Below, one piece after another: positions 35,837 through 46,661 of a stretch of 64,000 bases of DNA. Origin of the DNA: Parabacteroides gordonii MS-1 = DSM 23371 (GTDB lineage: Bacteria; Bacteroidota; Bacteroidia; Bacteroidales; Tannerellaceae); the NCBI RefSeq assembly GCF_000969825.1, contig NZ_KQ033920.1:561114-625113 (forward strand). The letters are read 5' to 3'. Position 1 is the stretch's first letter. Each line of letters opens with the position of its first letter. The position numbers and the translations under genes were made by a program. A model generated the notes under the pieces. It was not told where the DNA came from and ran no database searches. It was given only the letters and a program-made list of their open reading frames with translations.

Positions 35837-36796
35837 ATGAATTATATAAAGAATATATTATTATTTTTGTTTACGGGCAGCCAGCTGTCTACTGTGACCG
35901 GACAGGAAAAGGTCGTACCTTTAGCTTTCGGTGATATGGATCAGTGGGTTGTACGCGAGATTCAGGAATCGGGAATCATAGGTGGAAATAAGAAACACCT
36001 GTATGAGTTGGGACCGACCGATACGATTGTCGGCAATGTGGCTTACCACAACCGGGGCGGCTCTCCGTGGGCCAACTCGAATGTGATGGCTAAAGTGGCC
36101 GGAGTGGTAAAGACCAACACCTCTGTTTTCCCGGAAAAGAGGGGAGACGGTTGGTGTGCACGTCTGGAGACACGTATGGAAAGTGTGAAAGTGTTCGGTT
36201 TGGTGGATATTGAGGTAGTAGCTGCCGGTTCGGTCTTTTTAGGAAAGGTACATGAGCCGATCAAGGGAACGAAGAACCCGCAAAGTATGTTGGGGAGCGG
36301 TGTTCCTTTTACCAAGAAGCCGGAAGCGATCCGTTTCGATTATAAGATCAAGGCAGCTCCGGAGAAAGACCGTGTACGCAGCACAGGTTTCAGCCGTAAG
36401 TCGAAAGTAGCCGGGCAGGATTCGATCGCAGCCATTCTGTTTTTACAGAAACGCTGGGAAGATAAAGAAGGAAACGTATATGCCAAACGGGTAGGAACAA
36501 TGGTGCAACGTTATATATCGTCGACAGACGGTTGGGTAAACGATGCTACATATCCGATCCTTTACGGAAATATTACTTCCCATCCCGATTACAAACCTTA
36601 TATGTGCATACAGGTTGAAGAACGTTATACACTGAACAGTCAGGGAAAAAGTGTTCCCATTCAGGAGATCGGCTGGGCAGAAGAAGGAGAGGAACCGACA
36701 CACCTCGTGTTGCAATTCACTTCCAGTCACGGAGGGGCCTATATCGGTTCGCCGGGTAATACGTTCTGGATTGATAATGTAAAATTGGTATATTAA
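35837..36796 (+). CDS. PCMD-domain exported protein of the sulfonation operon
   Basis: 319 residues. An N-terminal hydrophobic stretch (ILLFLFTGSQLSTVTGQ) looks like a signal peptide cut after about residue 22. The body fits the PCMD (putative carbohydrate metabolism) beta-sandwich family: VAYHNRGGSPWANSNVMA, GWCARLETRM, FTKKPEAIRFDYK, and a closing NTFWIDNVKLVY. PCMD proteins are usually surface-glycan binding partners in Bacteroidota. It follows the sulfotransferase by 27 bp and precedes ligA by 3 bp, so it is probably in the operon. A periplasmic role in binding a sulfonated product is speculation. Confidence 0.75.
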   Translation: MNYIKNILLFLFTGSQLSTVTGQEKVVPLAFGDMDQWVVREIQESGIIGGNKKHLYELGPTDTIVGNVAYHNRGGSPWANSNVMAKVAGVVKTNTSVFPEKRGDGWCARLETRMESVKVFGLVDIEVVAAGSVFLGKVHEPIKGTKNPQSMLGSGVPFTKKPEAIRFDYKIKAAPEKDRVRSTGFSRKSKVAGQDSIAAILFLQKRWEDKEGNVYAKRVGTMVQRYISSTDGWVNDATYPILYGNITSHPDYKPYMCIQVEERYTLNSQGKSVPIQEIGWAEEGEEPTHLVLQFTSSHGGAYIGSPGNTFWIDNVKLVY

Positions 36797-39315
<2,519 letters not shown>

Positions 39316-39326
39316 TATAATTTCGT

Positions 39327-39334
39327 TATTTTTG
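39327..39334 (+). promoter_or_regulatory. -7 box of dapA
   Basis: TATTTTTG matches TAnnTTTG, 34 bp upstream of the dapA ATG and just after the DUF6913 stop. Confidence 0.45.
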
Positions 39335-39368
39335 CAGTGCTAAATAACAAAAAAGGAATATTTTCCCC

Positions 39369-40262
39369 ATGGCAGACATAAATTTAAAAGGAATGGGTGT
39401 GGCCCTGATCACTCCCTTCAAGGAAGACGAAAGTGTGGATTATGATGCGTTAAGTAAACTGGTAGACTATCAGGTGCAGAACGGAACAGATTATTTGGTC
39501 GTGTTAGGAACTACCGCAGAAACGCCAACCCTCACTGAAGAAGAAAAAAAGAAAATCATCAGCCTTGTTGTAACAAAGGTGAATGGTCGTATTCCCATCG
39601 TTTTGGGAGTTGGTGGCAACTGTACCCGTACGATCGTTGAAAAGTTGAAAAACGATAATTTTGATGGTATCGACGCTATCCTGTCTGTCGTGCCCTATTA
39701 TAATAAACCTTCACAGGAGGGAATCTATCAGCATTATAAGGCAATTGCCGAAGCAACCAAACTTCCTATCGTATTGTATAATGTACCGGGAAGAACCGGT
39801 GTGAATATGACGGCTGCTACAACGCTCCGCATTGCACGCGAATTTAAGAATGTGGTTGCCGTGAAAGAAGCTTCCGGTAATATTACTCAGATGGATGATA
39901 TTATTAAGAACAAGCCGGCTAACTTCAATGTAATTTCGGGTGATGATGGTATTACATTCCCGCTGATCACTTTAGGGGCAATCGGTGTTATCTCGGTTAT
40001 AGGTAACGCTTTCCCGCGTGAATTCAGCCGCATGGTTCGTCTGGCACTAGCCGGAGATTATGATCATGCCCGCACGATTCACCATCGTTTTACAGAATTG
40101 TTCGAACTGCTGTTTGTCGACGGTAACCCTGCCGGAGCAAAGAGTATGTTGAATGCAATGGGATTTATCGAGAACAAATTGCGTTTGCCACTGGTTCCGA
40201 CACGTATCACGACTTTCGAAAAGATCCGTGATGTGTTGCGCGAACTGAGTATTAAATGCTAA
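39369..40262 (+). CDS. dapA: 4-hydroxy-tetrahydrodipicolinate synthase
   Basis: 297 residues, normal length. It condenses pyruvate with aspartate semialdehyde, the committed step of lysine and diaminopimelate synthesis. Signature elements are GTTAETPTLTEEE at 48-60, the catalytic tyrosine Y137 in LYNVPGRTGVN, and the Schiff-base lysine K166 in VAVKEASGNI. It is preceded by its own -7 box and ends at a strong intrinsic terminator. No other dap genes adjoin it. Confidence 0.97.
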   Translation: MADINLKGMGVALITPFKEDESVDYDALSKLVDYQVQNGTDYLVVLGTTAETPTLTEEEKKKIISLVVTKVNGRIPIVLGVGGNCTRTIVEKLKNDNFDGIDAILSVVPYYNKPSQEGIYQHYKAIAEATKLPIVLYNVPGRTGVNMTAATTLRIAREFKNVVAVKEASGNITQMDDIIKNKPANFNVISGDDGITFPLITLGAIGVISVIGNAFPREFSRMVRLALAGDYDHARTIHHRFTELFELLFVDGNPAGAKSMLNAMGFIENKLRLPLVPTRITTFEKIRDVLRELSIKC

Positions 40263-40276
40263 TATAATGATATTGT

Positions 40277-40310
40277 AAAAAAGGCAGGGATGAAAATCCC
40301 TGCCTTTTTT
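40277..40310. terminator. Intrinsic terminator between dapA and the acyl-CoA synthetase
   Basis: The arms GGCAGGGAT (40283-40291) and ATCCCTGCC (40296-40304) form a perfect stem with a GAAA loop. They are flanked by A6 on the left and T6 on the right, so it can stop transcription from both sides. Confidence 0.9.
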
Positions 40311-40324
40311 ATTTCTTTTTACCA

Positions 40325-41989
40325 CTAACTCTCTTCAGCCGGTTGATACAAATACCGTTTGATGCTGCGTTTAGGAGTCTTTTCAAATTCTTCCTGATAT
40401 AATTTGAAGCAGGAGACCTTGCTGTATGAAGGCATTTCGTTGTTCAGCTGGTTGATGTTCTGTTGCATTAACCCTTCTATCTCGGAGTGCTGGATACCGG
40501 CTTTGTCGACCTGTTCCCAGTCCGGGTAAATGAGGGCGACCAGTTTACCGCCTTGCGAGATTACCAACGATTCAGCAACGTAAAGCATATTATTCAGCCG
40601 GTCTTCTATCTCCTCCGGATAGATGTTCTGTCCGCTCGGTCCCAGGATCATAGACTTGCTGCGTCCGCGGATATACAGGAAACCGTCGGAGTCGATCGTT
40701 CCCAGGTCGCCCGTACGCATCCAGCCGTCGGGCATCATGACCGCTTTCGTAGCATCCGGGTTCTTATAATATCCCAACATAACATTCATGCCGCGAACCA
40801 GTATTTCACCAACTTCGTTTTCGGGGTCGGCCGAATCGATGCGTGCTTCCATACGGTCGACGATACGGCCAACGGAACCCTGTTTGAAAGTATCCCATTG
40901 CTCGTAAGCCACCAACGGGCCGCATTCCGTCATACCATAACCTACCGTGTAGCGGAAATTGATCGAACGCAGGAATGATTCTACCTCCTTATTGAGGGCT
41001 GCACCGCCGATCACCACCTCTCCGAACTTGCCACCGAAAGAGTCGTTCAGCTTTTTGGCGATCGTATCGAGCACCTTCTGGTCGAGATACGGAACTTTCA
41101 GCAGCAATTTGATAAGCGGCTTCTCCAATTCCGGGAATATTTTGTTCTTGACGATCTTCTCTATGATAAGAGGGACGGCCAGTATCAATGCCGGTTTCAC
41201 GCGGGCAAAAGCCTCTGCGATGATCTTCGGACTGGGCGTGCGGGTAAGGAAATGCACATGGCATCCTTTATTCACACAGTTCAGTATCTCGAAAGCCAGG
41301 CCATACATATGCGCCATCGGCAACATACAAACCACACTGTCTCCCGGATGGATAAACGGCAGGTTATCGTAAGCAAACTGGGTGTTGCTCCACAAGCTGC
41401 GGAAAGGGATCATCACACCTTTGGAGAAACTTGTCGTTCCCGAGGTATAATTAAGCACTGCCAGCTCTTCCGGTTTCTCTACATGATATTTCACGTCGGC
41501 GGAGGTGAAGGAGCGGGGATATTTCTTACCGAAATATTCGTTGATCCTGTCGCGTACCACACGTACTTCCTTATTCTTACTCTTGATGATCGAGAAGTTA
41601 TCGAGCAGCATGAACAGTTTAACATCCGGCATCATTTGTTCATTCATATTCTCCCAGTTGTTTGCCCCGGCCAAAACGGCTTTGGCTCCCGAATGGTTTA
41701 CGATATGATGGATGTTATCCGGCTTGAAATCATGCAGGATAGGTACGGCAACGGCTCCATAGGCCAGGATGCCGAAGAAACAAATCGCCCAGTTGGAAGA
41801 GTTACGGCCAACAAGTGCCACTTTATCCCCTTTCTTTATTCCGGCATGTTCCAGTATGATGTGAAATTTTTCTATACGGCGGGCCACATCTTTATAATGG
41901 TATGTATGTCCATTATAGTCTGAGAAAGCAGGCAAGTCCCAATGTTCCTTGATGCTGTTCTCTATAAGTCCTAAAAAACGATTTTCCAT
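40325..41989 (-). CDS. AMP-binding long-chain acyl-CoA synthetase
   Basis: The frame reaches 42046, but I prefer the ATG at 41987-41989 (MENRFLGLIENSIKEHW, 554 aa), which lies about 45 bp after a -7 box. Core motifs of the ANL superfamily are VLNYTSGTTSFSKGVM (P-loop A3), VGYGMTECGP (A5), DGWMRTGDLG (A7), and RSKSMILGPSGQNIYPEEIE (A8). It activates fatty acids to acyl-AMP and then acyl-CoA at the membrane. Several synthetases of this short type feed phospholipid acylation. Single gene, divergent from the glycyl radical enzyme operon. Confidence 0.88.
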   Translation of the reverse strand: MENRFLGLIENSIKEHWDLPAFSDYNGHTYHYKDVARRIEKFHIILEHAGIKKGDKVALVGRNSSNWAICFFGILAYGAVAVPILHDFKPDNIHHIVNHSGAKAVLAGANNWENMNEQMMPDVKLFMLLDNFSIIKSKNKEVRVVRDRINEYFGKKYPRSFTSADVKYHVEKPEELAVLNYTSGTTSFSKGVMIPFRSLWSNTQFAYDNLPFIHPGDSVVCMLPMAHMYGLAFEILNCVNKGCHVHFLTRTPSPKIIAEAFARVKPALILAVPLIIEKIVKNKIFPELEKPLIKLLLKVPYLDQKVLDTIAKKLNDSFGGKFGEVVIGGAALNKEVESFLRSINFRYTVGYGMTECGPLVAYEQWDTFKQGSVGRIVDRMEARIDSADPENEVGEILVRGMNVMLGYYKNPDATKAVMMPDGWMRTGDLGTIDSDGFLYIRGRSKSMILGPSGQNIYPEEIEDRLNNMLYVAESLVISQGGKLVALIYPDWEQVDKAGIQHSEIEGLMQQNINQLNNEMPSYSKVSCFKLYQEEFEKTPKRSIKRYLYQPAEES

Positions 41990-42034
41990 GAAGATGTATT
42001 TAGATGAATAACCATGAAAACTAAACGAATGTTG

Positions 42035-42042
42035 CAAATATA
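42035..42042 (-). promoter_or_regulatory. -7 box of the acyl-CoA synthetase
   Basis: The plus-strand CAAATATA is TATATTTG on the minus strand, matching TAnnTTTG. It lies 46 bp from the ATG at 41989 and falls inside the longer frame, supporting the shorter start. Confidence 0.5.
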
Positions 42043-42203
42043 GCAAAAAATACAGACGCAGTTATTTTGTTTATTCATGAAAAGTATTTATGTTTGCGGT
42101 GTTCATATAACACCTTGTAAATAGCATGGTAATAAAAGGTTACAGGAAACTTTTCAATTGCTTGATGTTCTATCTTTAAACATCGCATTCTCTCCCGGGT
42201 TCA

Positions 42204-42220
42204 GCCGCCTGCGGTGCGGC
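42204..42220 (+). other. Leader hairpin before the glycyl radical enzyme gene
   Basis: GCCGC (42204-42208) and GCGGC (42216-42220) pair around CTGCGGT and are followed by a T-rich run. It lies 45 bp before the ATG, in a 275-bp divergent gap. It could be an attenuator or chance. No riboswitch fold is recognised. Confidence 0.3.
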
Positions 42221-42264
42221 CGGTTCTTTTGTTATTCTTAATTATTCATTCAAAAATACTGTGT

Positions 42265-44697
42265 ATGTTAACAGCTCAACGTGCACCTATGAGTGCGTCA
42301 AACTTTGCTCCCGCAGTGGAAGCAAATGCTTATGGTATGAACGACCGTATTAAACGTTTGCGTCAGCTTTCTTTCGAAGCCGAACCGTCTTTGTCTATTG
42401 AACGGGCCTTGATCGAGACCCGCTTTTATAAAGAAAACTACGGTAAATATCCTATCCCTATCCTGAGAGCGTTGAACTTTCTGGAAATATGCAAACATAA
42501 GACGATATATATAGGAAAAGACGAACTGATTGTCGGCGAACGCGGGCCGGCACCGAAAGCCGTACCGACCTTCCCCGAACTGACCTGCCATAGTGTGGAA
42601 GACCTGCATGTGCTGAATACCCGCGAATTGCAGCGGTACACGATCAGCCAGGAAGATATCGATACCTACGAACGCGAAGTAATCCCTTACTGGAAAGGCC
42701 GTACGCAGCGCGAACGCATCTTCAGCCATGTTCCGCAAGAATGGAAGGAAGCTTATGAAGTCGGCATGTTTACCGAGTTTATGGAACAACGTGCGCCGGG
42801 ACATACGGCTCTCGACGGCAAAGTATACCGGTTCGGCCTGCTCGATCTGAAGGAACGGATTGAGGGTGAACTGGAAGGCCTTGATTTTATGAATGACCCC
42901 GAAGCGACGGACAAACAGGAAGAACTGACGGCCATGTCTATCTCCTGTGATGCCGCTATCCTTTTCGCCGAACGTCATGCCGACCTGGCAGACGAGATGT
43001 CGATGACGGAGAAAGACCCGAAACGTGTGGCCGAACTTCGTAAAATAGCGGAAGTTTGCCGTTGGGTTCCGGCACATGCTCCCCGTACTTATTGGGAAGC
43101 CATTCAAATGTATTGGTTCGTTCACTTGGGAACTATTACGGAACTGAACGGATGGGATGCTATGAATCCGGGGCATTTCGACCAACACCTGGCTCCTTTC
43201 TACGAAAAAGAGATTGCCGCAGGAACACTTACCCGTGAGGAGGCTAAAGAGCTGATGTCGTGCTTCTTCATTAAGGTAAACAACCATACGGCACCCCCCA
43301 AAGTCGGCATTACGGCCAAGGAAAGCGGAACTTACAATGATTTTACGAACCTGAATATCGGTGGCGTAAAGGCCGACGGCAGCGACGGAGTAAGCGAGGT
43401 TTCCTATATTATGTTGGAGACAATCGAGGAACTGCATATCCTGCAACCCGGTAGTGCGATCCACGTCAGTGCCCGTACGCCGGAACGTTTCCTGCGTGCC
43501 GGATGTAAGGTGATCCGCCAGGGACACGGTTATCCTTCCGTCTTCAATCCCGATGTATATATCCAGGAACTGATGCGCCAGGGAAAATCCTTGCAGGATG
43601 CCCGTGAAGGCGGTTGTAGCGGTTGTATCGAGGTGGGTGCTTTCGGTAAGGAGGCATACGTATTGACCGGCTATCTGAATGTGCCGAAAATACTGGAAGT
43701 AACGCTTCATAACGGCATCGACCCTGTATCCGGCCGTAAGGTGGGACTGGAAACCGGCGATCCGCGTAACTTTGCAGATTACAACGAGCTATACGCTGCC
43801 TTTATGAAACAAATCCATTATTTCGTGGATATGAAGATGCGTGTAAGCAATTATATCGACCGGATGTTTGCCAAATATGCCCCGGCAACATTCCTGTCGC
43901 TGTTTATTGACGATTGCATTGCCAAAGGGCGCGACTACTATAACTGTGGCCCCCGGTATAACACCACTTATATACAATGTACCGGGTTGGGGACTATTAC
44001 CGACAGCCTGTCTTCCTTGAAGAAGCATGTCTATGAAGATAAACGCTTCTCGATGGATGAAATGCTGAAAGCGATGGCAAACAATTTTGTCGGTGCGGAA
44101 GTGATGCGCCAGACCATTCTTAACCGCACTCCGTTCTTTGGGAATGATGATGAATATGCGGATACGATCGCTGTAAAAGTATTCGACGATCTCTACGATG
44201 CTATCGAGGGCAAGCCGAACACGAAAGGCGAATGTTTCCATCTGAATATGCTGTCGACTACCTGCCACGTTTATTTCGGTAAGGTGATGGGAGCCACCCC
44301 GAACGGCCGCTTGGCTGAAAAGGCCATTTCCGACGGTACTTCCCCTTCGCATGGCGCCGACACGCACGGGCCGTCTGCCGTGATCAAATCGTTGGGTAAG
44401 CTGGATCAGGTAAAGAGTGGAGGTACCTTGCTGAACCAACGTTTCCTGCCGAGCCTGTTGAAACGGGAGGAAGATATATCCAAACTGTCTTCCCTGATAC
44501 GCAGCTACTTCGCTCTGGGTGGACATCATATCCAATTTAATATCGTAGATACGGAAACCTTGTATGCAGCACAGAAATGTCCGGAAGATTACCGTGATCT
44601 GTTGGTACGTGTAGCCGGTTACAGTGATTATTTTAACGATATGAACGCTGACCTGCAGGCTGATGTGATTGCCCGCACGGAACAGGATAACTTCTGA
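42265..44697 (+). CDS. hypD: Glycyl radical enzyme, trans-4-hydroxy-L-proline dehydratase-like
   Basis: 810 residues from ATG 42265; the frame runs back to a GTG at 42214. It is a PFL/diol-dehydratase superfamily member. The thiyl cysteine is C454 in GGCSGCIEVGAFGKEAY with Glu456 two residues on, the Cys-x-Glu arrangement of GRE dehydratases. The radical glycine is Gly785 in VRVAGYSDYF near the C-terminus. Stretches such as GYLNVPKILE, GLETGDPRNF, RYNTTYIQ and GGTLLNQRF agree with HypD, which dehydrates hydroxyproline to pyrroline-5-carboxylate. The usual proC neighbour is absent here, so HypD is likely but not certain. Oxygen-sensitive; activated by the next gene, which starts 2 bp later. 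Confidence 0.8.
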   Translation: MLTAQRAPMSASNFAPAVEANAYGMNDRIKRLRQLSFEAEPSLSIERALIETRFYKENYGKYPIPILRALNFLEICKHKTIYIGKDELIVGERGPAPKAVPTFPELTCHSVEDLHVLNTRELQRYTISQEDIDTYEREVIPYWKGRTQRERIFSHVPQEWKEAYEVGMFTEFMEQRAPGHTALDGKVYRFGLLDLKERIEGELEGLDFMNDPEATDKQEELTAMSISCDAAILFAERHADLADEMSMTEKDPKRVAELRKIAEVCRWVPAHAPRTYWEAIQMYWFVHLGTITELNGWDAMNPGHFDQHLAPFYEKEIAAGTLTREEAKELMSCFFIKVNNHTAPPKVGITAKESGTYNDFTNLNIGGVKADGSDGVSEVSYIMLETIEELHILQPGSAIHVSARTPERFLRAGCKVIRQGHGYPSVFNPDVYIQELMRQGKSLQDAREGGCSGCIEVGAFGKEAYVLTGYLNVPKILEVTLHNGIDPVSGRKVGLETGDPRNFADYNELYAAFMKQIHYFVDMKMRVSNYIDRMFAKYAPATFLSLFIDDCIAKGRDYYNCGPRYNTTYIQCTGLGTITDSLSSLKKHVYEDKRFSMDEMLKAMANNFVGAEVMRQTILNRTPFFGNDDEYADTIAVKVFDDLYDAIEGKPNTKGECFHLNMLSTTCHVYFGKVMGATPNGRLAEKAISDGTSPSHGADTHGPSAVIKSLGKLDQVKSGGTLLNQRFLPSLLKREEDISKLSSLIRSYFALGGHHIQFNIVDTETLYAAQKCPEDYRDLLVRVAGYSDYFNDMNADLQADVIARTEQDNF

Positions 44698-44699
44698 GA

Positions 44700-45608
44700 A
44701 TGGGTTTGATATTTGATATTAAGCGCTATGCAATAAACGACGGGCCGGGTATCCGGATCACTATCTTTATGAAAGGATGCCCGCTGTCGTGTGTATGGTG
44801 CCATAATCCGGAAGGACTGTCCAGCCGGAAACAGAAGCTGTATACAAAGAAGAAATGTATCGGATGCCGTACTTGTGTGGATAACTGCCCGCAAAAAGCG
44901 CTGTCATTGACTCCCGACGGGGTTGTGACCGACCGGTCGCTTTGTGATCTGTGCGGCAAATGTGCAGAGTTGTGTCCGGCTATGGCGATGGAGATTTCCG
45001 GAACGGAATACTCCATTGATTACCTGATCCATGAGATCGAAAAGGAAACGGTTTTTATGGATCGTTCGGAGGGAGGCGTTACTTTCTGCGGAGGAGAACC
45101 CTTGCAGCATCCGGATATGCTGCTGGAAATGCTTCGCCGTTGTGGGGAGTTGGGTATTCACCGTGCCGTCGATACAACGCTATTGGCCGTGCCGGAAGTG
45201 GTCAGGAAAGTAATGGAACATTCCGAACTTTTCCTGGTGGATCTTAAGCATATGGATACAGTTAAACATAAACTTTATTGTGGTGTTCCTAATGAGTTGA
45301 TATTGTCTAACTTACGAATGGTTGCGGAAGCCGGGCACGAGTTCCATATCCGTATTCCCCTGATTGAAGGTGTGAATGCCGATGAAGAAAATATAACCCG
45401 CTCGGCCGAGTTTCTCGCTTCTTTACCCTGGCAACATCATACGGTCAATTTGCTCTTATACCATGACATAGGTAAGAACAAGCATGAGAAATTGGGAACG
45501 ATATATAACCCGGATCATTATCCGATGGCTACCCCTTCGGAAGAGGTAGTGCAGCGTTCCGTAGATATATTCCATAAGTATGGCATTGAAGTAATGATAG
45601 GGGGATAA
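44700..45608 (+). CDS. Glycyl radical enzyme activase (radical SAM)
   Basis: 302 residues. The radical SAM cluster motif is C27-x3-C31-x2-C34 in MKGCPLSCVWCHNPEG. Two ferredoxin-like 4Fe-4S sets follow, C53-C56-C59-C63 and C82-C85-C88-C92, and then GGVTFCGGEPLQHP. The extra clusters distinguish dehydratase-type activases from the PFL activase. It uses SAM to abstract hydrogen from Gly785 of the partner enzyme. It is tightly linked (2 bp) to that gene and ends in a terminator hairpin shared with the convergent AraC gene. Confidence 0.93.
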   Translation: MGLIFDIKRYAINDGPGIRITIFMKGCPLSCVWCHNPEGLSSRKQKLYTKKKCIGCRTCVDNCPQKALSLTPDGVVTDRSLCDLCGKCAELCPAMAMEISGTEYSIDYLIHEIEKETVFMDRSEGGVTFCGGEPLQHPDMLLEMLRRCGELGIHRAVDTTLLAVPEVVRKVMEHSELFLVDLKHMDTVKHKLYCGVPNELILSNLRMVAEAGHEFHIRIPLIEGVNADEENITRSAEFLASLPWQHHTVNLLLYHDIGKNKHEKLGTIYNPDHYPMATPSEEVVQRSVDIFHKYGIEVMIGG

Positions 45609-45625
45609 TCCGGTTTATCCCCTAT
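45597..45625. terminator. Convergent terminator overlapping two stop codons
   Basis: ATAGGGGGATAA (45597-45608) pairs with TTATCCCCTAT (45615-45625) with one bulged G, around a short loop. It includes the stop codons of both the activase and the AraC gene, so one hairpin can serve both. Confidence 0.65.
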
Positions 45626-46497
45626 ATCTTTCTATATTCTTTGGGTGATACGCCTGTATGGTGCTTGAAATATTTCCCGAAGAACGACTGGTTGGCGAAG
45701 TTAAGTACATCGGCAATCTCCTGAATGGTCATATTGCTTGATTTCAGCAAGGCCTTGGCTTCCAGTATAACATATTCGTCGATCCAGTCTCCGGCAGACT
45801 TTCCACTGACATCTTTAACTACCAGCGATAGATATTTGGCTGTAACACAAAGTTTGTCTGCATAAAAACCTACGCTTCTTTCCTGTTTGTAGTTTTCCAT
45901 CACTACCCGCATGAATAACCCGAACAGTTCTTCTTTGCGGGATCTTTTTCCACCGTCTATCGGCTGATGCCTGCGGAAGATATTGCAAATATCATAAAAC
46001 AAGGCCAGAAGCAGGCTTTGCATAACTTCTTTCCGGTACACATGCTCTTTCATCTTCACTTTCTTCCACAGGAAGGAATGGTATTCTTTCAGGCTGTCCA
46101 GCTCTTCATCGGTGATAGTTGTACATGGATGTTCTTTCACATAAAAGAAGGCCGATAAAAGGTTCTGTACTCCCGGGATCGTGTCGTCGATGAACTGTTT
46201 GGATACTCCGAGGAAGATAGCTTCGAAGTCGTCGCTGCGTTCATGTTGCTGGACGATCTGGTCGGGTAAAAGAACAACCATACTACTGGATGAAATGAAA
46301 TACTCTTTCAGGTTGATACTGAAACGGATATGTCCTTTCAGGCAGATTGCGAAAACGGCAGCATCCACCCGGTTGGGGTAATCCAGGAGGGGGATTTCGT
46401 TCAGGTCGTCGAAGATCACGAAATCGTCGTCGAGGAAGTCCATCTTCGATGAATGCTCGACATTGGATAGATTTATGGTCGGTACTGTTTGATCCAT
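45622..46497 (-). CDS. AraC-family transcriptional regulator
   Basis: 291 residues. The N-terminal half is a cupin-like sensor region (LKGHIRFSINLKEYFISSSSMVVLLPDQI). The C-terminal double helix-turn-helix begins near 195 (ERSVGFYADKLCVTAKYLSLVVKDVSGKS) and ends with IQEIADVLNFANQSFFGKYFKHHTGVSPKEYRK, the AraC signature. It is divergent from the RND efflux operon (164 bp), which makes that operon its likely target. It also converges on the glycyl radical operon. Its sensor region is similar in plan to the second AraC protein at 54193. The ligand is unknown. Confidence 0.9.
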   Translation of the reverse strand: MDQTVPTINLSNVEHSSKMDFLDDDFVIFDDLNEIPLLDYPNRVDAAVFAICLKGHIRFSINLKEYFISSSSMVVLLPDQIVQQHERSDDFEAIFLGVSKQFIDDTIPGVQNLLSAFFYVKEHPCTTITDEELDSLKEYHSFLWKKVKMKEHVYRKEVMQSLLLALFYDICNIFRRHQPIDGGKRSRKEELFGLFMRVVMENYKQERSVGFYADKLCVTAKYLSLVVKDVSGKSAGDWIDEYVILEAKALLKSSNMTIQEIADVLNFANQSFFGKYFKHHTGVSPKEYRKI

Positions 46498-46515
46498 CTT
46501 TTCTTAATTTATATG

Positions 46516-46523
46516 CAAACATA
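46516..46523 (-). promoter_or_regulatory. -7 box of the AraC gene
   Basis: The plus-strand CAAACATA is TATGTTTG on the minus strand, matching TAnnTTTG, 19 bp upstream of the ATG. Confidence 0.4.
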
Positions 46524-46661
46524 CATAAATAATTAGTATGTGATGTAAGCTAAAGCGACTTTCGGAACAATTATCTTGGTTAACTGACCTTTTATAAAAT
46601 AAGGAAACTCTACACTTTTGCATCGTTTTAGTTTAAGTAAATTACTAATATGTAGATAGGT

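Noticed and set aside
42298-44535. Very long minus-strand frames (up to 470 codons) inside the glycyl radical enzyme gene
   Set aside because: The plus-strand protein has the radical glycine, cysteine motif and full length; the antisense frames have no recognisable domain.
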